A stretch of 64,000 bases of DNA from Guadua angustifolia (taxonomy: Eukaryota > Streptophyta > Magnoliopsida > Poales > Poaceae): assembly GCA_036346375.1 (NCBI GenBank), contig CM070510.1, positions 63,708,376-63,772,375 on the forward strand. Reading direction: 5' to 3'. Below, in pieces: positions 20,060 to 31,060 of the stretch (its first letter is position 1; every line of letters starts with the position of its first letter). The notes under the pieces were generated by a model that did no database searches, was not told where the DNA came from, and saw only the letters and a program-made list of their open reading frames with translations. A program made the position numbers and the translations under genes.

Positions 20060-23000
20060 CGTAGATGGACCGAAGGTGGATGTATAACACGGACCGTCGT
20101 GGTGCGAGTTCTTTAATGGTGTGACTTGTTTTACGAATCTTTTGCGGCACACAAGTCGAGAAACTGGCGGACTATATGTGTTGTCCATCGTTGATTGCAA
20201 AAATGAGAAGATGTTTTGTAACATAGAGTCGTCGTGCACACTTGCTTGAAGGGGTTTCAAAGTGGCTATACTGTTGGGTGAGCACGGTGAAGATGATATT
20301 GTACATGAGCGGCAACACATTGATGAAGATGATATTGTACATGAAGGGCAACACATTGATGGAGATGGCGGAGACAACGATATGATGGCGGTGGAAGATC
20401 GTTCGTTGATACCCACGAAGATGATCTAGATCAAATCTTTGCGTGATGGGGAGGGGACTTCACGAGTGAAAGGGAGTTTCAAAAGTTCCGGTATGGTAGA
20501 GGACTCTAGCGCCATTGTGCGGTACGCAGGAGGAGCATAAAAGCGCATACCGTGCTTTCACTCTGCGGTTGAAGGCAAGCAATGGTTGGTCAGATAAGAG
20601 CTTTCTTGGATGTTATGTCTCTTGGGGACTTGCTTCGAGAGGTAGCGTGTTGCCTTCAACTACGTGCCGAGGCCAAGCGGGTTATGCGCCGTTGGGATTG
20701 GAAGTACAAAGAATACGCATGTCCAAGCGATTGCATATTGTATCGCAATGAGTTTGCGGACATGGATGCTGTGTTGTTTGCAAAGCAAAAGCGGTATAAG
20801 AACGCGGCAGCGATATCGAGCGAAGATGTCGGGGTGGCGTAAGAAGAAGAGGTGTCCCGTAAGGTGGTGTGGTATTTCCTATAATCCCGTCTGAAGGCGA
20901 TTGTTTGCGAACAAAAGGCATGCCCAATTGCTACGATGGCACGCGAAGAAGCGTAAGAAGGATGGAATGCTCGGACACCTGCGATTACGTGCAATGGAGG
21001 AACATCGATAGAAAATATAAGCGCTTTGCATATGATGTGAGAATATAAGGTTCGGGTTGAGTACAGATGGGATGAATCCTTTTGGCAACATGAGTAGTCG
21101 TCCGACACTTGGCGGTGACTTTATGCATCTACAACCTTCCTCCTTGGCTTTGCATGAAGCGAAAGTACATTATGATGCCACTATTGATCCAAGGGCCGAA
21201 CAACAACTGGCAATGATATCGATGTGTACCTCAAACCATTGGTTGAAGATCTTCTAATATTGTGGACCGATGGTGTATGCGGTATGGGATGAGTATAAAG
21301 AAAACTTTATCCTACGGGCATTATTGTTTGTAACCATTAATGATTATCTGCTCTTGGCAACTTTGTCGGGCAGACGACAAAAGGCTTCAACGGATCGTCC
21401 GATTACTGGATAATCTGACTAGCCGGTGGTGAAGAACAATAGAAAAATGGCTTACATGTGGCATCGTAGGTTCCTCGTAAGGATCACCCATACCGCAATA
21501 ATAAGAGAGCTTTTGCGGGACAAAGGAGGCGCCTTAGCTCAGAAGAATCGGTAGGGAAGCAGATATTTGTATTTGTAAAGGACCTTACAATTATTCACGA
21601 AAAGGGGCGGCGGTACATCTATTCCGACTTCCGGGATAAGGCTCCTTTGTGGAAAAAGAAATCAATATTTTGGATCCTACCTTATTGGCGGCACACGGAA
21701 GTTCGACATGCAATCGGCGTCATGCACATAGAGAAGAGCGTGTGTGATAGCTTGCTTGGTATCTTCTTGGACATACGGCAAAGCGAAAGATACACTTCAA
21801 GCAAGGATGGACCTCGAAGATATGGGCGAGGAAGGAGCGCATCACGAAGAAATGGATCTGAGGCAAAAAGTACCTTCCATGACTGCTACACTTTGAGCAA
21901 GAAAGAAAATTAGCGTTTGCGAATGCTTGCACGGAATCAAAGTTCCGTCTGGTTACTCTGCTAACATAAAGAGACTAGTCTCAATGAAAGACTTAAAGTT
22001 AATTGGTATGAAGTCTCACGATTGCCGCGTGATGATGACCAGATGCTTCCAATTGCAATTAGGGGGTTACGCGGAGAAAGTCCGAGACCCAATTATCAAG
22101 TTGTGTTCATTCTTCAGCGATTTCACGAAGGCCATCGATCCATTAATACTAGACAAGGCTGCGGGAAGGCGTGGTTCACACTCATGCGGGCTTGAGATGT
22201 GTTCCCTCCATCTTTTTTGATATTATGGTCCATCTCATTGTTCACATTGTGAAAGAATCTGAATTCTTGGTCCGTATTTCTACATCGGATGTACCCTTCG
22301 AGAGATTCATGGGGTTATAAAGAAATATGTTAAATGCAGAAATCGTAGGAAGAATTGCATTGCCGATGGTTTGAGGCAAGGAGGTCATTGAGTTCTGCGT
22401 CGATTATATGGATCTCAAACCGATTGGTGTGCTGTATCTCGGCATGAGGAAGGCTACGAGGAAAAGGACACTAAGCGAGAAATCGATGCGTACTAGCAAT
22501 CTATTTTGCATTTACACAAGCACATTTCGCAGTTTTGGGACAATCGGTTGTGGTGGCCCCATATGTCGACATGCACAAACGTGCTATCAAAACAAACCAA
22601 GGGAGGTCGGAGGGTTGGCTCGCGAGAAACACGAGAGATAATTTCGGCGATTGGTTGTGTAGACACATGATCGTCTGAGCGGTACTTTTCAGTTGAAATT
22701 GTTGGCTCGAGGACCGTCAACTACAATTCGGACATTCAAGGATCGACATAAATGGTTTTACATTTTATACAAGGCGCAAGATAAAAGAGCACCAATCAAA
22801 ATAGCGGTATCCGTATAGATGCCTATGATGACAATGGAAATAGGCAAACCTACTCTGATTCATAGAAGAGATTTGGGAGCTTGACTATGGTCCTTTGAAG
22901 GTCCCTCTCTTTCGGTGCCAATGGGTCGAGACTTCGTGGCGTGAATATCGACAAATCGGCATCACTACCGTGGACCTCAAACTCGTCGGATCTGAGAGAA

Positions 23001-23240
23001 GAACCATTCATACTTGCTAATTACATTACACAAATCTTCTTTATGGCGGCCGGCTAACAAGGGCGCCACGTGGTTATTCAAGGAAAAAGAAGGATTATCG
23101 GAGTTGAGAATGTTGTCGACGAGGAAGAGTACAACCAATTCGATGAGCTTCCCCCTTTTGGAAGGGCGTTGACCTAAGTACCATGGAAAGCGGTGTGAAG
23201 CTACATACATACGCCATGATCATAACGAAGGTCGAGTCGT
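20060..23240 (+). pseudogene. CACTA TNP2-type transposase (TNPD-like), frameshifted
   Basis: Plus-strand fragments in changing frames follow the order of plant TNP2 transposases. A transposase-associated N-terminal domain begins MDRRWMYNTDRRGA near 20066. The TNP2 core follows, with LSTDGMNPFGNMSS at about 21056, VMHIEKSVCDSLLG at about 21718, and YSANIKRLVSMKDLKLIGMK (DUF4218 region) at about 21952. A DUF4216 region at about 22750-23180 includes LFRCQWVETSWREY. The core would carry the DDE-type catalytic domain that cuts at CACTA ends. Frameshifts occur about every 50-200 bp, so the copy cannot encode the protein. Exon limits were not resolved. Confidence 0.8.
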
Positions 23241-23419
23241 AGCTTAGTTGTAGTAATGAAATGTATGCTTTCTTTTGTATGAGCGACATGTTTATTTTCT
23301 CATATGTAACAATTAATGTAATATATGCAATAATGGAAATTGAGGTTATGCTTTCTTTTGATCAAATTGAAAGTTTTCTTGCATTTGGATTTTTGTGATT
23401 TTATTTGCACTTGAATTTG

Positions 23420-23800
23420 TTCGAATTTGTGACATTTGGTGCAATCACCGTGCAATCCAACTAAGAAAAGTTTTCAAAAATTCTGAAACAAAATCATGGA
23501 TGTACATCTCATCTTACCCCATCTACATATAAAATTTCATGATCAAATTAGTCCTATATTAAGAGTAATAAAAAGACAAATTTTAACGAGAATATGGGCA
23601 AAAGCTTATCCTTTGCGGTTGTACAATGAATCCGGCGGTAATATTCGGCGGTACTATCCTTGCCGGTTGTACAATGGACGGCGGTAGTATTCCACTATCC
23701 TTGCCGGTTGTACAATGGACGGCGGTGATATCACTATCACCGGTTGTACAATGGCGGCGGTAGTATCCACTATCCAGCGGTTGGTATGACCATCGGCATG
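23420..23800. repeat. Internal copy of a CACTA 3' subterminal region
   Basis: It starts with sequence similar to 30040-30180 (GTGCA…CCAACTAA…GATGTAC…CTACATATAAAATT) and is followed by four or five copies of GCCGGTTGTACAATGG…CGGCGGTA. The right end of the element has the same order: this AT-rich segment, then the GCCGGTT array. So the interior of the element holds what looks like a second 3' end. Confidence 0.65.
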
Positions 23801-23850
23801 ATATTATAAATAGAAGCGCGCGCCTTCCTCTCATTTACCTTAGCCTAGCC
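23801..23850 (+). promoter_or_regulatory. TATA box of the second CACTA gene
   Basis: TATAAATA at 23805-23812 directly follows the internal GCCGGTT array. Downstream is a GC-rich leader (23850-24100) and then AT-rich probable intron. Confidence 0.5.
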
Positions 23851-24107
23851 GCGCCCTCCTCTCACTTTTACAGCGCCGTCGCCTCTGAGCTCCCCAGCCG
23901 CGCCGCGCCTCGGACCACCGCCGTCGGTTCGCGTCGAGCTCCCGCCGCCTCCTCGACTCGGAGCGCCGTCGCCTCGCTTCGCCTCGGACCGCCGCGTCGC
24001 CTCGACTTCGGGGCGGCCGCGTCTCCTCCCCTCCCGTCGCCTTCACCTCCCCCCGTCTCCCGCCGTCGCCTCGACCTCCCACCGTCTCCCGCCGTCGCCT
24101 TGAAATG

Positions 24108-24235
24108 CTTGCTCTTGCGATGTGCGAATGTGGTTGTCTGAGATGTGAATGTGCGAGATGTGAATGTGAATGTGAATGTGCATGTGATTGTGAATGTGAT
24201 TGTGAATGTTTGAGATGTGCATGTGCAGATGCTAA
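24108..24235. repeat. Simple repeat of TGTGAATG words
   Basis: GTGAATGTGAATGTGAATGT with GTGATTGTGAATG variants. It makes a spurious Cys/Glu-rich open frame on the plus strand. Confidence 0.8.
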
Positions 24236-26042
24236 GGGCGATCAATTCATTTGGCTTGGGGACCTAGCATGTGGGTATAGTGTTGATGAGGATTTGGGGC
24301 GCAATAGACAATTTGTGACAACTAATCTCAGATTTTGATTGCTGTTTGTTGCTCTGTGATGAACTAGGGTAAAAGTATGACGAACATTTATCTCTCTATT
24401 TTAGGCCTTGAGCTGTAGACTGTTATTTTACGAATCATATTTTACATCGGCACTTGTTATGCTAGCTCACGTGTTACGATGCTATTAGAGTCCGAGTGAC
24501 ATTTCCACATGCTATGGAAGTCTGTGCCGGTTAACAAGGAATTAATTACGATCTGAGTATAATTCTTGTGATAGATTCTTAATTGTGCATTTAAGGTGGT
24601 AAGAGTTCAAGGCCTAATGCATAGAATAAATTGTTAGTCGATTAAATGATTGTAGTAAAGATTCTAATCTTTACTCTAACCCTAAATCTGAGAGCACCAT
24701 ATTCATTTTATTGTCTTTGAGGCAGTAGGTATAATTCATATTATGTATGACTTAACCATGCTTCTTGTTGTCTTGTTTATGTCATACATCTTGTTTGTGA
24801 ATTATATATTCTCATATGTATGCTTAAGAGGAATAATGAACAAAGTCTTGCATGCACCATTGTATTGCTACTTGATTCAACAAAATGTCAAGCAAAATTT
24901 TCTTCTTATGCATCCGTCCGTGATGATACTGTTATGGCTAAGATTCTCATGTTCTACTAGTGGGATGTAAACATATAAGCATTTCTTTTCTTTTCCTTTT
25001 TTACGGCAAGGAACATATTGGCATACCTTTATAATGCAATGGGGTTGCCTCCAAATTGTGGATGATGAGCAGGAACTTGTAGAGTTAAGTCTGAGACTAC
25101 ATAGGTTTTCACATTCATCCTTGGTAGACTTGGCATTTGGCCTTCCATGTCTTGTGAGTTGTGAGCTAGTCCAAATGCTTTGAGTTAGAAACTTAGACTT
25201 GGTTCGAATTCATTATTAAACTCATATTCATGACTTATTGAAAATTGTGATGTCCAAGCATTGGGGTGGTCTTTGTCATCGGTGATCTTTACATATATGT
25301 GTTCATGGATAGCTACATGCTATGGAAGACTAACAATTATTACTAAGGTAAGGTTGTCACAAATTAGTCTATTACTCGTCCCTTGTGGCGAGGAGGGCCT
25401 TTAGGGCAACCCGACATCTGAGAACACTCAAAATAAACAAGTTGAGCTTTATGCTAGTTGCCTTGTGAATTCACATCGCACATGTCTTTGTTTTGATCAT
25501 TTTGCTCTGTGGTTATTTATATTGCGACCAAAAGTAAACTTCAATTTGGTGCTTTGTATATCTTCTTGAAAGATGTATACATGTGTTGTAAATATTTGTT
25601 TAAGTAAAGATGTATACATGTGTTGTAAATATTTGTTTTGTGCCACTAATTGTAATAGTAAGTAGTTGTAGTTCATTTAGTTAATAGTTGTGCCACTAAT
25701 TGTAATAGTAAGCGGTTGTATGAAATTTCAAGATTCATTATATCTGAGAGTTACAAAAGAAAAGTCGACAAGTTTATAGAGTTTAAACTTGCGAATTTTC
25801 TCTTGTTTGTAACTCTCGATATATAATAATTTGATCTACAAAAATGTATGTGTTTAAAAAAATAAGCCCTGCAAGTTCAAGAAGCATGGGTGTCACGAGG
25901 CGTCAAATTGCAGGAGGCGAAGCCATGAGAGACATGCTAAGCAGAAATGGACTTAGGACTTAGTTCTTTGTCTTCTTTCGCGTACCCTTGTCCATAGGCT
26001 TCCTCCGCTCCTCTTCTTCATTGATCATAGAGATCTGCGTGT

Positions 26043-26110
26043 CCAACTTTTCCAATGAAAAATTTCATGTTCTATAACATGAAATTTTTCATTTTCATTG
26101 GAAAAGTTGG
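26043..26110. repeat. Short palindrome inside CACTA
   Basis: CCAACTTTTCCAATGAAAAA on the left reappears inverted on the right around a centre TTCTATAACA. A partial third copy follows at about 26110-26140. Confidence 0.85.
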
Positions 26111-26574
26111 AACATGAAATTTTCATTGGAAAAGTTGGACGCAATGCTCCATGATCAATGAAACTTGAATTAAAAATCATTTTAGTGTGGAATATATTCT
26201 TAAGAATATATGAATTTTTTCATATTATCTTTTCATTTCGAGATGTATATGTATCATGTGATTTTTTCTAATGTATAAGTATCATTTTAAAGTTACATGT
26301 GCACATGTTTGTAGCATGAGGTCACAACATCACTTATTCCTCTCAACTCTAGCAAATTACCATCGTTTGAATTCACAAGTTTGATGTCATGTAGCAACCA
26401 TAAATGAATGCAATATAATTAACCCAATAACATTTTGGATTGCTAGGAATGGCCTCGAATCAGGGACAAGTGCCAGAGGGAGTTCGGCCCTCGAATGTAG
26501 GCAAGTAGGAGTGGGTAGCCCAAGTGGCTACTTGAACCTCTGAGGATATTGCTATGGAGCAACTTTGGCATACG

Positions 26575-28640
26575 ACCATGGACCAAAGCGACGCCTGCCA
26601 TGGACCAAGCCGACGCCACGACCATGGACCAAACCGACGACTATGGGCAAAGGCGCCATTGCCATGGACCAAGTCGACGCGACTAACATGGGCGAGGTAA
26701 AGTATTAGTGCGTTGTGATTCCCAAAATATTGTAGGGTCATCGACTAATAACAAGATCAATTGTAGGCTCAAGCGTCGGTGAACAAAGCCGTGGCAGCAG
26801 GGTCGTGGTCCGAGCAAGATGCCTAAGGGCGTTCACAACATAGTCCAGCTCTCGGAAGTCGGGGAACCTGCTATACCCGCGTCAGCGTTGGCGCCGTCTG
26901 GGACAGACTGCGGAGTACTTGCTAGGGATAACGTGCCCATCATCTATAGATCATGGACCGACCGCGAAGGTGATCAGTGGGTGGTTCCCGATGACCTGAA
27001 GGACTCGCTATGGGGCAAGCTAAAACACGTATTCCATTTCCCCAAGGGTCGAGTTGGTTGCAAAAGCGTGCACTAAGTATCATGTGCACATCTTTGGAAG
27101 AATTGGAAGACTCAATTGAATAAGAACTATGTGAAGAAGAATGTCACGCCAAATTTTAACACGTTTCCAAAGATAAGGGAATTTTGGAAGGACTTTGTGG
27201 AGTACAGGAATTCTGAAGAAGCCCAGACAGTGAGTCAGAAGAACAAGGCTAACGCGGATAAGAATATGTACCCTCACACACTAGGCCTTTGGTGGCTCGT
27301 GAAGAAAATACTGCATGGGATAGCGCGAACAAGAGCTAACCCTCAAGGCGTTACTCTGCGACGGCGAGTTCCTTTGCACGATCAAAGCCTTTGGTTGTTT
27401 GGGAGGGGGCTTCATCTCGAAGATGGCAGCTTGAGCTTGGGAGGCGATAGAGCCGGGAGGTGTCGCGAAAATATCGGATGCTCACGTGGAGTCTTCCCAA
27501 GGGCTTTTCAAGCCACAAAGGGAGAATGATGGCCGATTGTTGCCTGGGTAACAAGGAGCATCCTGGGCGCACCCGAGGAGTTGGTTTGGTGCCATGGAAA
27601 GAAGGCTTCCCAGCTGACGCATCGTCGTACAAGCGATCGAAAAGACTAAGAGAAGATGAACTGCAAACGTCAATACAACTTGATGTGGCAAGAGCGCTAG
27701 ATGAAGAGAGAAGGCTGGATCAAGTTGTGGAGCAAGCGATCTGAAAGCTCTCGACTCACGACCGCCACTCGATGCGACCCTCGGAACCTCGATCACGGTG
27801 TTCTTAAGAGCGGTGCGCGTCCTAGCGATTCCGGAGAGCATCGACTCCATTTTCGATGGATGACATCACGAACCGACACCGTGCAAGTTGCATTTGTCCG
27901 CACATGGCATTACCATCAAGGTGGTGATGGCGGGGCTTGGCCATCGCCTCCTCGCGAGTTACGCTGCCTATCTGCTTTGGGATTCGCTAGGGTCGAAGTA
28001 GGCGGTGTAGTCCGACAATATCGCAAAATGGAGGTAGAGATTCTGGCGAGGGCGGAAAAAACAAACTTGGAGAAAGCGTGCATGGCTTCCTCGCGTGGCG
28101 CAAGAGCTTGATTATGTTGGCTCGGACGATGAGGCCGATAACGGCGAGCGATGATGATGAGCCGCACTCTCCACGCGCAGACATCGCCTACAAAAGTGCA
28201 ACTCCTCATGCGGCACGGTTAGGAGAAGTCCAACTCCTCCGCCGGCACCAGCCAGGAAAAATCCAACTCCTCCACCGGCACCATCCAGAAAAAGTCCAAC
28301 TCCTCCTCCGGCACCATCCAGGAAAAGTCCAACTCCTCAGCCGGCACATAAGAAGAATCGAACATCAGCACCATCTCGGAAGTCCGCATCGTCTTGTACC
28401 AAATCTCGGTCATCTGTGAAGGCAGCACAACCTCAAAAGAAATTACCGGCCGATATGACTGAAGAAGAATGCAAAGAGCAAACGAAGGCCGAGGTAACAT
28501 CTCACTTCCAAAAGGTGCCATCACGAGAAGACTAAAGTCGATGCTAATCTTGCAGAGTTTTTCTTGAGTATGGCAAAAGCCAAAGAGACAGGCGGGCTTC
28601 AACCTTCGAAAATGTGGGACTACGGCGCATCTCGAGAAAG
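26575..28640 (+). pseudogene. CACTA second gene, Transposase_24-type (TNPA-like region)
   Basis: The 5' part has repeated CATGGACCAA…GACG words. The plus-strand fragment from 26819 contains IIYRSWTDREGDQWVVPDDL. That from 27116 contains NFNTFPKIREFWKDFVEYRN, NKANADKNMYPHTLG and PLHDQSLWLFGRG, the order seen in plant En/Spm Transposase_24 proteins. The segment from 27540 has EHPGRTRGVGLVPWKEGFP and a helical tail. A proline-rich repeat SPTPPPAPSRK follows at 28225-28350. Frameshifts break the reading in several places. TNPA-type proteins bind the subterminal repeats and assist transposition; that role is inferred from the family. Confidence 0.75.
28225..28350 (+). repeat. 33-bp tandem repeat coding (SPTPPPAPSRK)n
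   Basis: Four copies of a unit with TCCAACTCCTCCnCCGGCAC occur in the CACTA second gene. The repeated peptide is proline-rich and basic, a likely flexible linker between the Transposase_24 and Ulp1-like parts. Confidence 0.85.
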
Positions 28641-29040
28641 CAAAACTTGAAGATGGCTAGTCTTTGGCGTCGATGTCGCAAGCTCAAAAGGATCTTCTTG
28701 AACAACGTCGTAATTACGAGCTAGGTCTAACTTGGAAGTACATTTTGGGGCAACCGCTGGCTCCCCAAAAGATTTAGAGAACCTAACAACAAAATTGTGG
28801 CGGGTCCATCGATTATTACATGCAGCGGTGCCAGCAGGTATGTGGGCGATCGATGAAATACAAAGATTCGGATTTTCACAATGGGGATGGCATGTTCTGG
28901 TTAGAGTTCTGCGAATTGTATATGTTGTACCGGCCAGATGCTCTGGACGCGTCACTGGTCAGACTGTGGACTTTGTAAGTCTCTATTTATATTATTGTAT
29001 ATTCTTCTACCGTTCAACTGTATGTCTAACTTCTTTTTTA

Positions 29041-29860
29041 CATATGTAGAATGGAGATACAATTATGTGGAAAAAATAAGGATGAAGATTTAGGATTTCT
29101 CGATCCGGGGCTTGTCAACGAGACACTCGTCCGTGATAACCCAAAGTTTGTTGAAGACTATTTATTTAAGACTTTCTACAAGCTGAGAAAGAAAACCTCC
29201 GTACTTGTACCCTATAACTTTCGATCGTATTACCCTACTTCTAATATTGTTTTATTATTTTTGCGTGACACGGTGTGGGACTAATAGGCTATGTTAACAT
29301 ATATGTCTAGTTATCACTGGGTCCTCCTCGTCATCGAGTTAGAAGCTAGCAGGGTTTATGTCTTGGACTCGATGAGAAAAGAACTTCGTGAGTATGAACA
29401 TAATTTTTGGAAGGTGATGAACAGGTAAACTCGATCGTTGCGTTATTGCTCTAGTAATATTTTATTCTATTGTATTTAAGGTTAATTACTATTTAAAATC
29501 ATTCACAGCGCATTCACACGGTATTGCAAGAAAGGTGGTCCGCATCTTCCCTCTGAGGACAACTTTCAAAATAATATGAGACTTTCCATGCATGAGGCAG
29601 GACCCGGAAATAGTTTATCGCATACTACGTATGTACAAATTTACATGCAATTGTCACGAAGATTGTCGGATATAACTTGAAGCCATGGTATATAATTACA
29701 CATTCATGCCTACTTTTCTTTCATTTAACATCTATCATCATTAATTAAATTTCTCTTTTCTTCAATAACAGCGCTCCAAGTGAGAACCAATCGATTCTTG
29801 TCGAAAGAAATTTTAGCAATTCAAGAGCATATCATTTGGATTCATTGTGAACAGGTCATC
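29041..29860 (+). pseudogene. Ulp1-like (C48) protease region of the CACTA
   Basis: Plus-strand pieces carry DNPKFVEDYLFKTFYKLRKK, then a break, then YHWVLLVIELEASRVYVLDS at about 29310-29370, which has the His and Asp context of Ulp1/C48 proteases (HWxLLVI and VLDS). Near 29585 a FPCMRQ segment followed by a degraded YYVC stretch resembles the usual motif downstream. Intron-like AT-rich stretches lie between. Many plant CACTA elements carry such a domain; its role in transposition is not settled. It is broken here. Confidence 0.6.
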
Positions 29861-30094
29861 AATCCAAAGGCGAGTTCCACGACAAAAGCCTCGATCCAAA
29901 GTGAGCGAGATGTACTCACACTACATTTGTGAGCAGACTATTGTAAAAACTAAATATTGTGATGCTTTAATATATTTTAATTATGATGTAACGACGCTTT
30001 ATATACTATATATTTGAAGGCAACATATCATGTGCACACATGCCTTCCGTGTACACATCGTGCACACCAACTAATAAAAGTCACAAAAACTACG

Positions 30095-30274
30095 AAAAAA
30101 TTTGTAGATGTACTTCATAGATTACTCTACCTATGTATAAAATTGCAGGTTCAAATTCAATACATATGAGGACTTACAAAAAAGAGTTTTTGTAAGTCCT
30201 CATATGTATTGAATTTGAATCTGTAATTTTATACATAGGTAGAGTAATCTATGAAGTACATCTACAAATTTTTC
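30095..30274. repeat. Near-perfect 180-bp palindrome inside the CACTA right end
   Basis: The left arm (from 30095) and right arm (to 30274) are about 85 bp each and match almost completely when inverted, around a centre of AAAAAGAGTTTTT. The arms contain GTAGATGTACTTCATAGATT and its complement. RNA across it would form a strong hairpin. Confidence 0.9.
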
Positions 30275-30284
30275 AGAATTCGGT

Positions 30285-30624
30285 TGTCACTGCCGGTTCG
30301 TCCAGGAACCGGCAGTGATATACACAGATCACTGTCGGTTCTTCGTATAAGCCGGCAGAGATATACATATATCACTACCGGATTCTAGGTTGAACCGGCA
30401 GAGATATTCGAGTATCACTGCCGGATTCTAGTGTAAACCGGCAGAGATAGTCGAATATCACTGCCGGTTGTATAATGAACCGGCAGTGATATCTATTATC
30501 ACTGCCGGTTCCTGAGCCGGCAATGATAACCCCGAGTATCACTGCCGACCAATCACTGTCGGCGCCCATAACCGGCAGTAATGGCGTGGACGAACCGGCA
30601 GTGATGACCTATTCTGTAGTAGTG
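30285..30624. repeat. CACTA right subterminal array
   Basis: About fourteen direct and inverted copies of ATCACTGCCGGTT / AACCGGCAGTGATA run up to the terminal TCTGTAGTAGTG. Motif copies are better preserved than at the left end. Confidence 0.9.
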
Positions 30625-30627
30625 TGA

Positions 30628-30703
30628 CCTCTTCCCAATATTGTTCAACTTTCTTGTTGTTCCCATCTATTGGATCGTTTGAACAATTCAACCAACAGCT
30701 TAC
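30628..30703 (-). pseudogene. PIF/Harbinger ORF1-type protein, exon part upstream of the CACTA insertion
   Basis: On the minus strand an acceptor-like TTATAG precedes an open frame reading SCWLNCSNDPIDGNNKKVEQ and then YWEEV, which runs into the TGA (TCA inverted) target site. Across the CACTA the frame continues with TAAYNSTTPKNRRR at 17360-17405. SCWLN-SNDPI…YW-V is the conserved start of the DNA-binding region in this family. Confidence 0.75.
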
Positions 30704-31060
30704 CTATAATTTCAGTTCAATATCAATTAATAAATGCAATGCCAAAAAATTAAAATGAAAGTAAGTGTAACAAACATGATTACCAGTCTTATTTCCTCTT
30801 AAATGCATCCAATTCAGCGCTTCTACATCTTGCAAGCTCACCATCATCTGAATCTTCAACTTCCAATTGGGCAGTTCCATGGGCGGTGATGGTTGTGGCA
30901 TCCTATTGGTCGCCATTGGTGTAGGTGGAGTTCTATGGGCGGTGATGGTTGTGGCGGTGAAAATGGAACATGGTTGGAAGTAGCAGGTAAAATGAAAATT
31001 TTGTGCATGTTCTTTGTGTACTTGCAAAGTTTAGATTGAAGGAAAATGGTGTGGACCATA
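30704..31060 (-). pseudogene. Probable upstream exon/leader of the PIF ORF1-type gene
   Basis: A minus-strand open stretch encodes His/Pro-rich sequence with a 40-bp internal duplication (CCATAGAACTCC / CCATGGAACTGC context), then either an acidic frame (EVEDSDDGEL) or MELPNWKLKIQ. A donor-like GTAATC occurs near 30785. Family members often have a proline-rich and then acidic N-terminus, but I could not fix the exon phase. Confidence 0.35.

Larger units (their letters stand above)
23851..26574 (+). other. Leader and probable intron of the second CACTA gene
   Basis: A GC-rich stretch to about 24100 is followed by a simple repeat and then AT-rich non-coding sequence. A short direct duplication of GATGTATACATGTGTTG and GTGCCACTAATTGTAATAG lies at 25570-25710. 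I recognise no protein here. Confidence 0.4.
17409..30624 (+). mobile_element. CACTA (En/Spm-type) DNA transposon, 13.2 kb, TGA target duplication
   Basis: The left end is CACTACTCTGATT at 17409 and the right end, inverted, is CACTACTACAGAATAG at 30624. TGA flanks both sides (17406-17408 and 30625-30627), and removing the element with one TGA restores the reading frame of the interrupted host exon. Both ends carry arrays of a CCGGCAGTGATA motif. The element carries a TNP2-type transposase region (about 20060-23240) and a second gene with Transposase_24 and Ulp1-like regions (26575-29800), both on the plus strand and both full of frameshifts. It is probably not autonomous now. Confidence 0.9.

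Noticed and set aside
24105..24338. Cys/Glu-rich open frame (CECECECACDCEC)
   Set aside because: It is the translation of a TGTGAATG simple repeat with no conserved domain.
28219..28602. Minus-strand frame with repeated EELDF(S/F)WMVP
   Set aside because: It is the shadow of the plus-strand proline-rich 33-bp repeat of the CACTA second gene.
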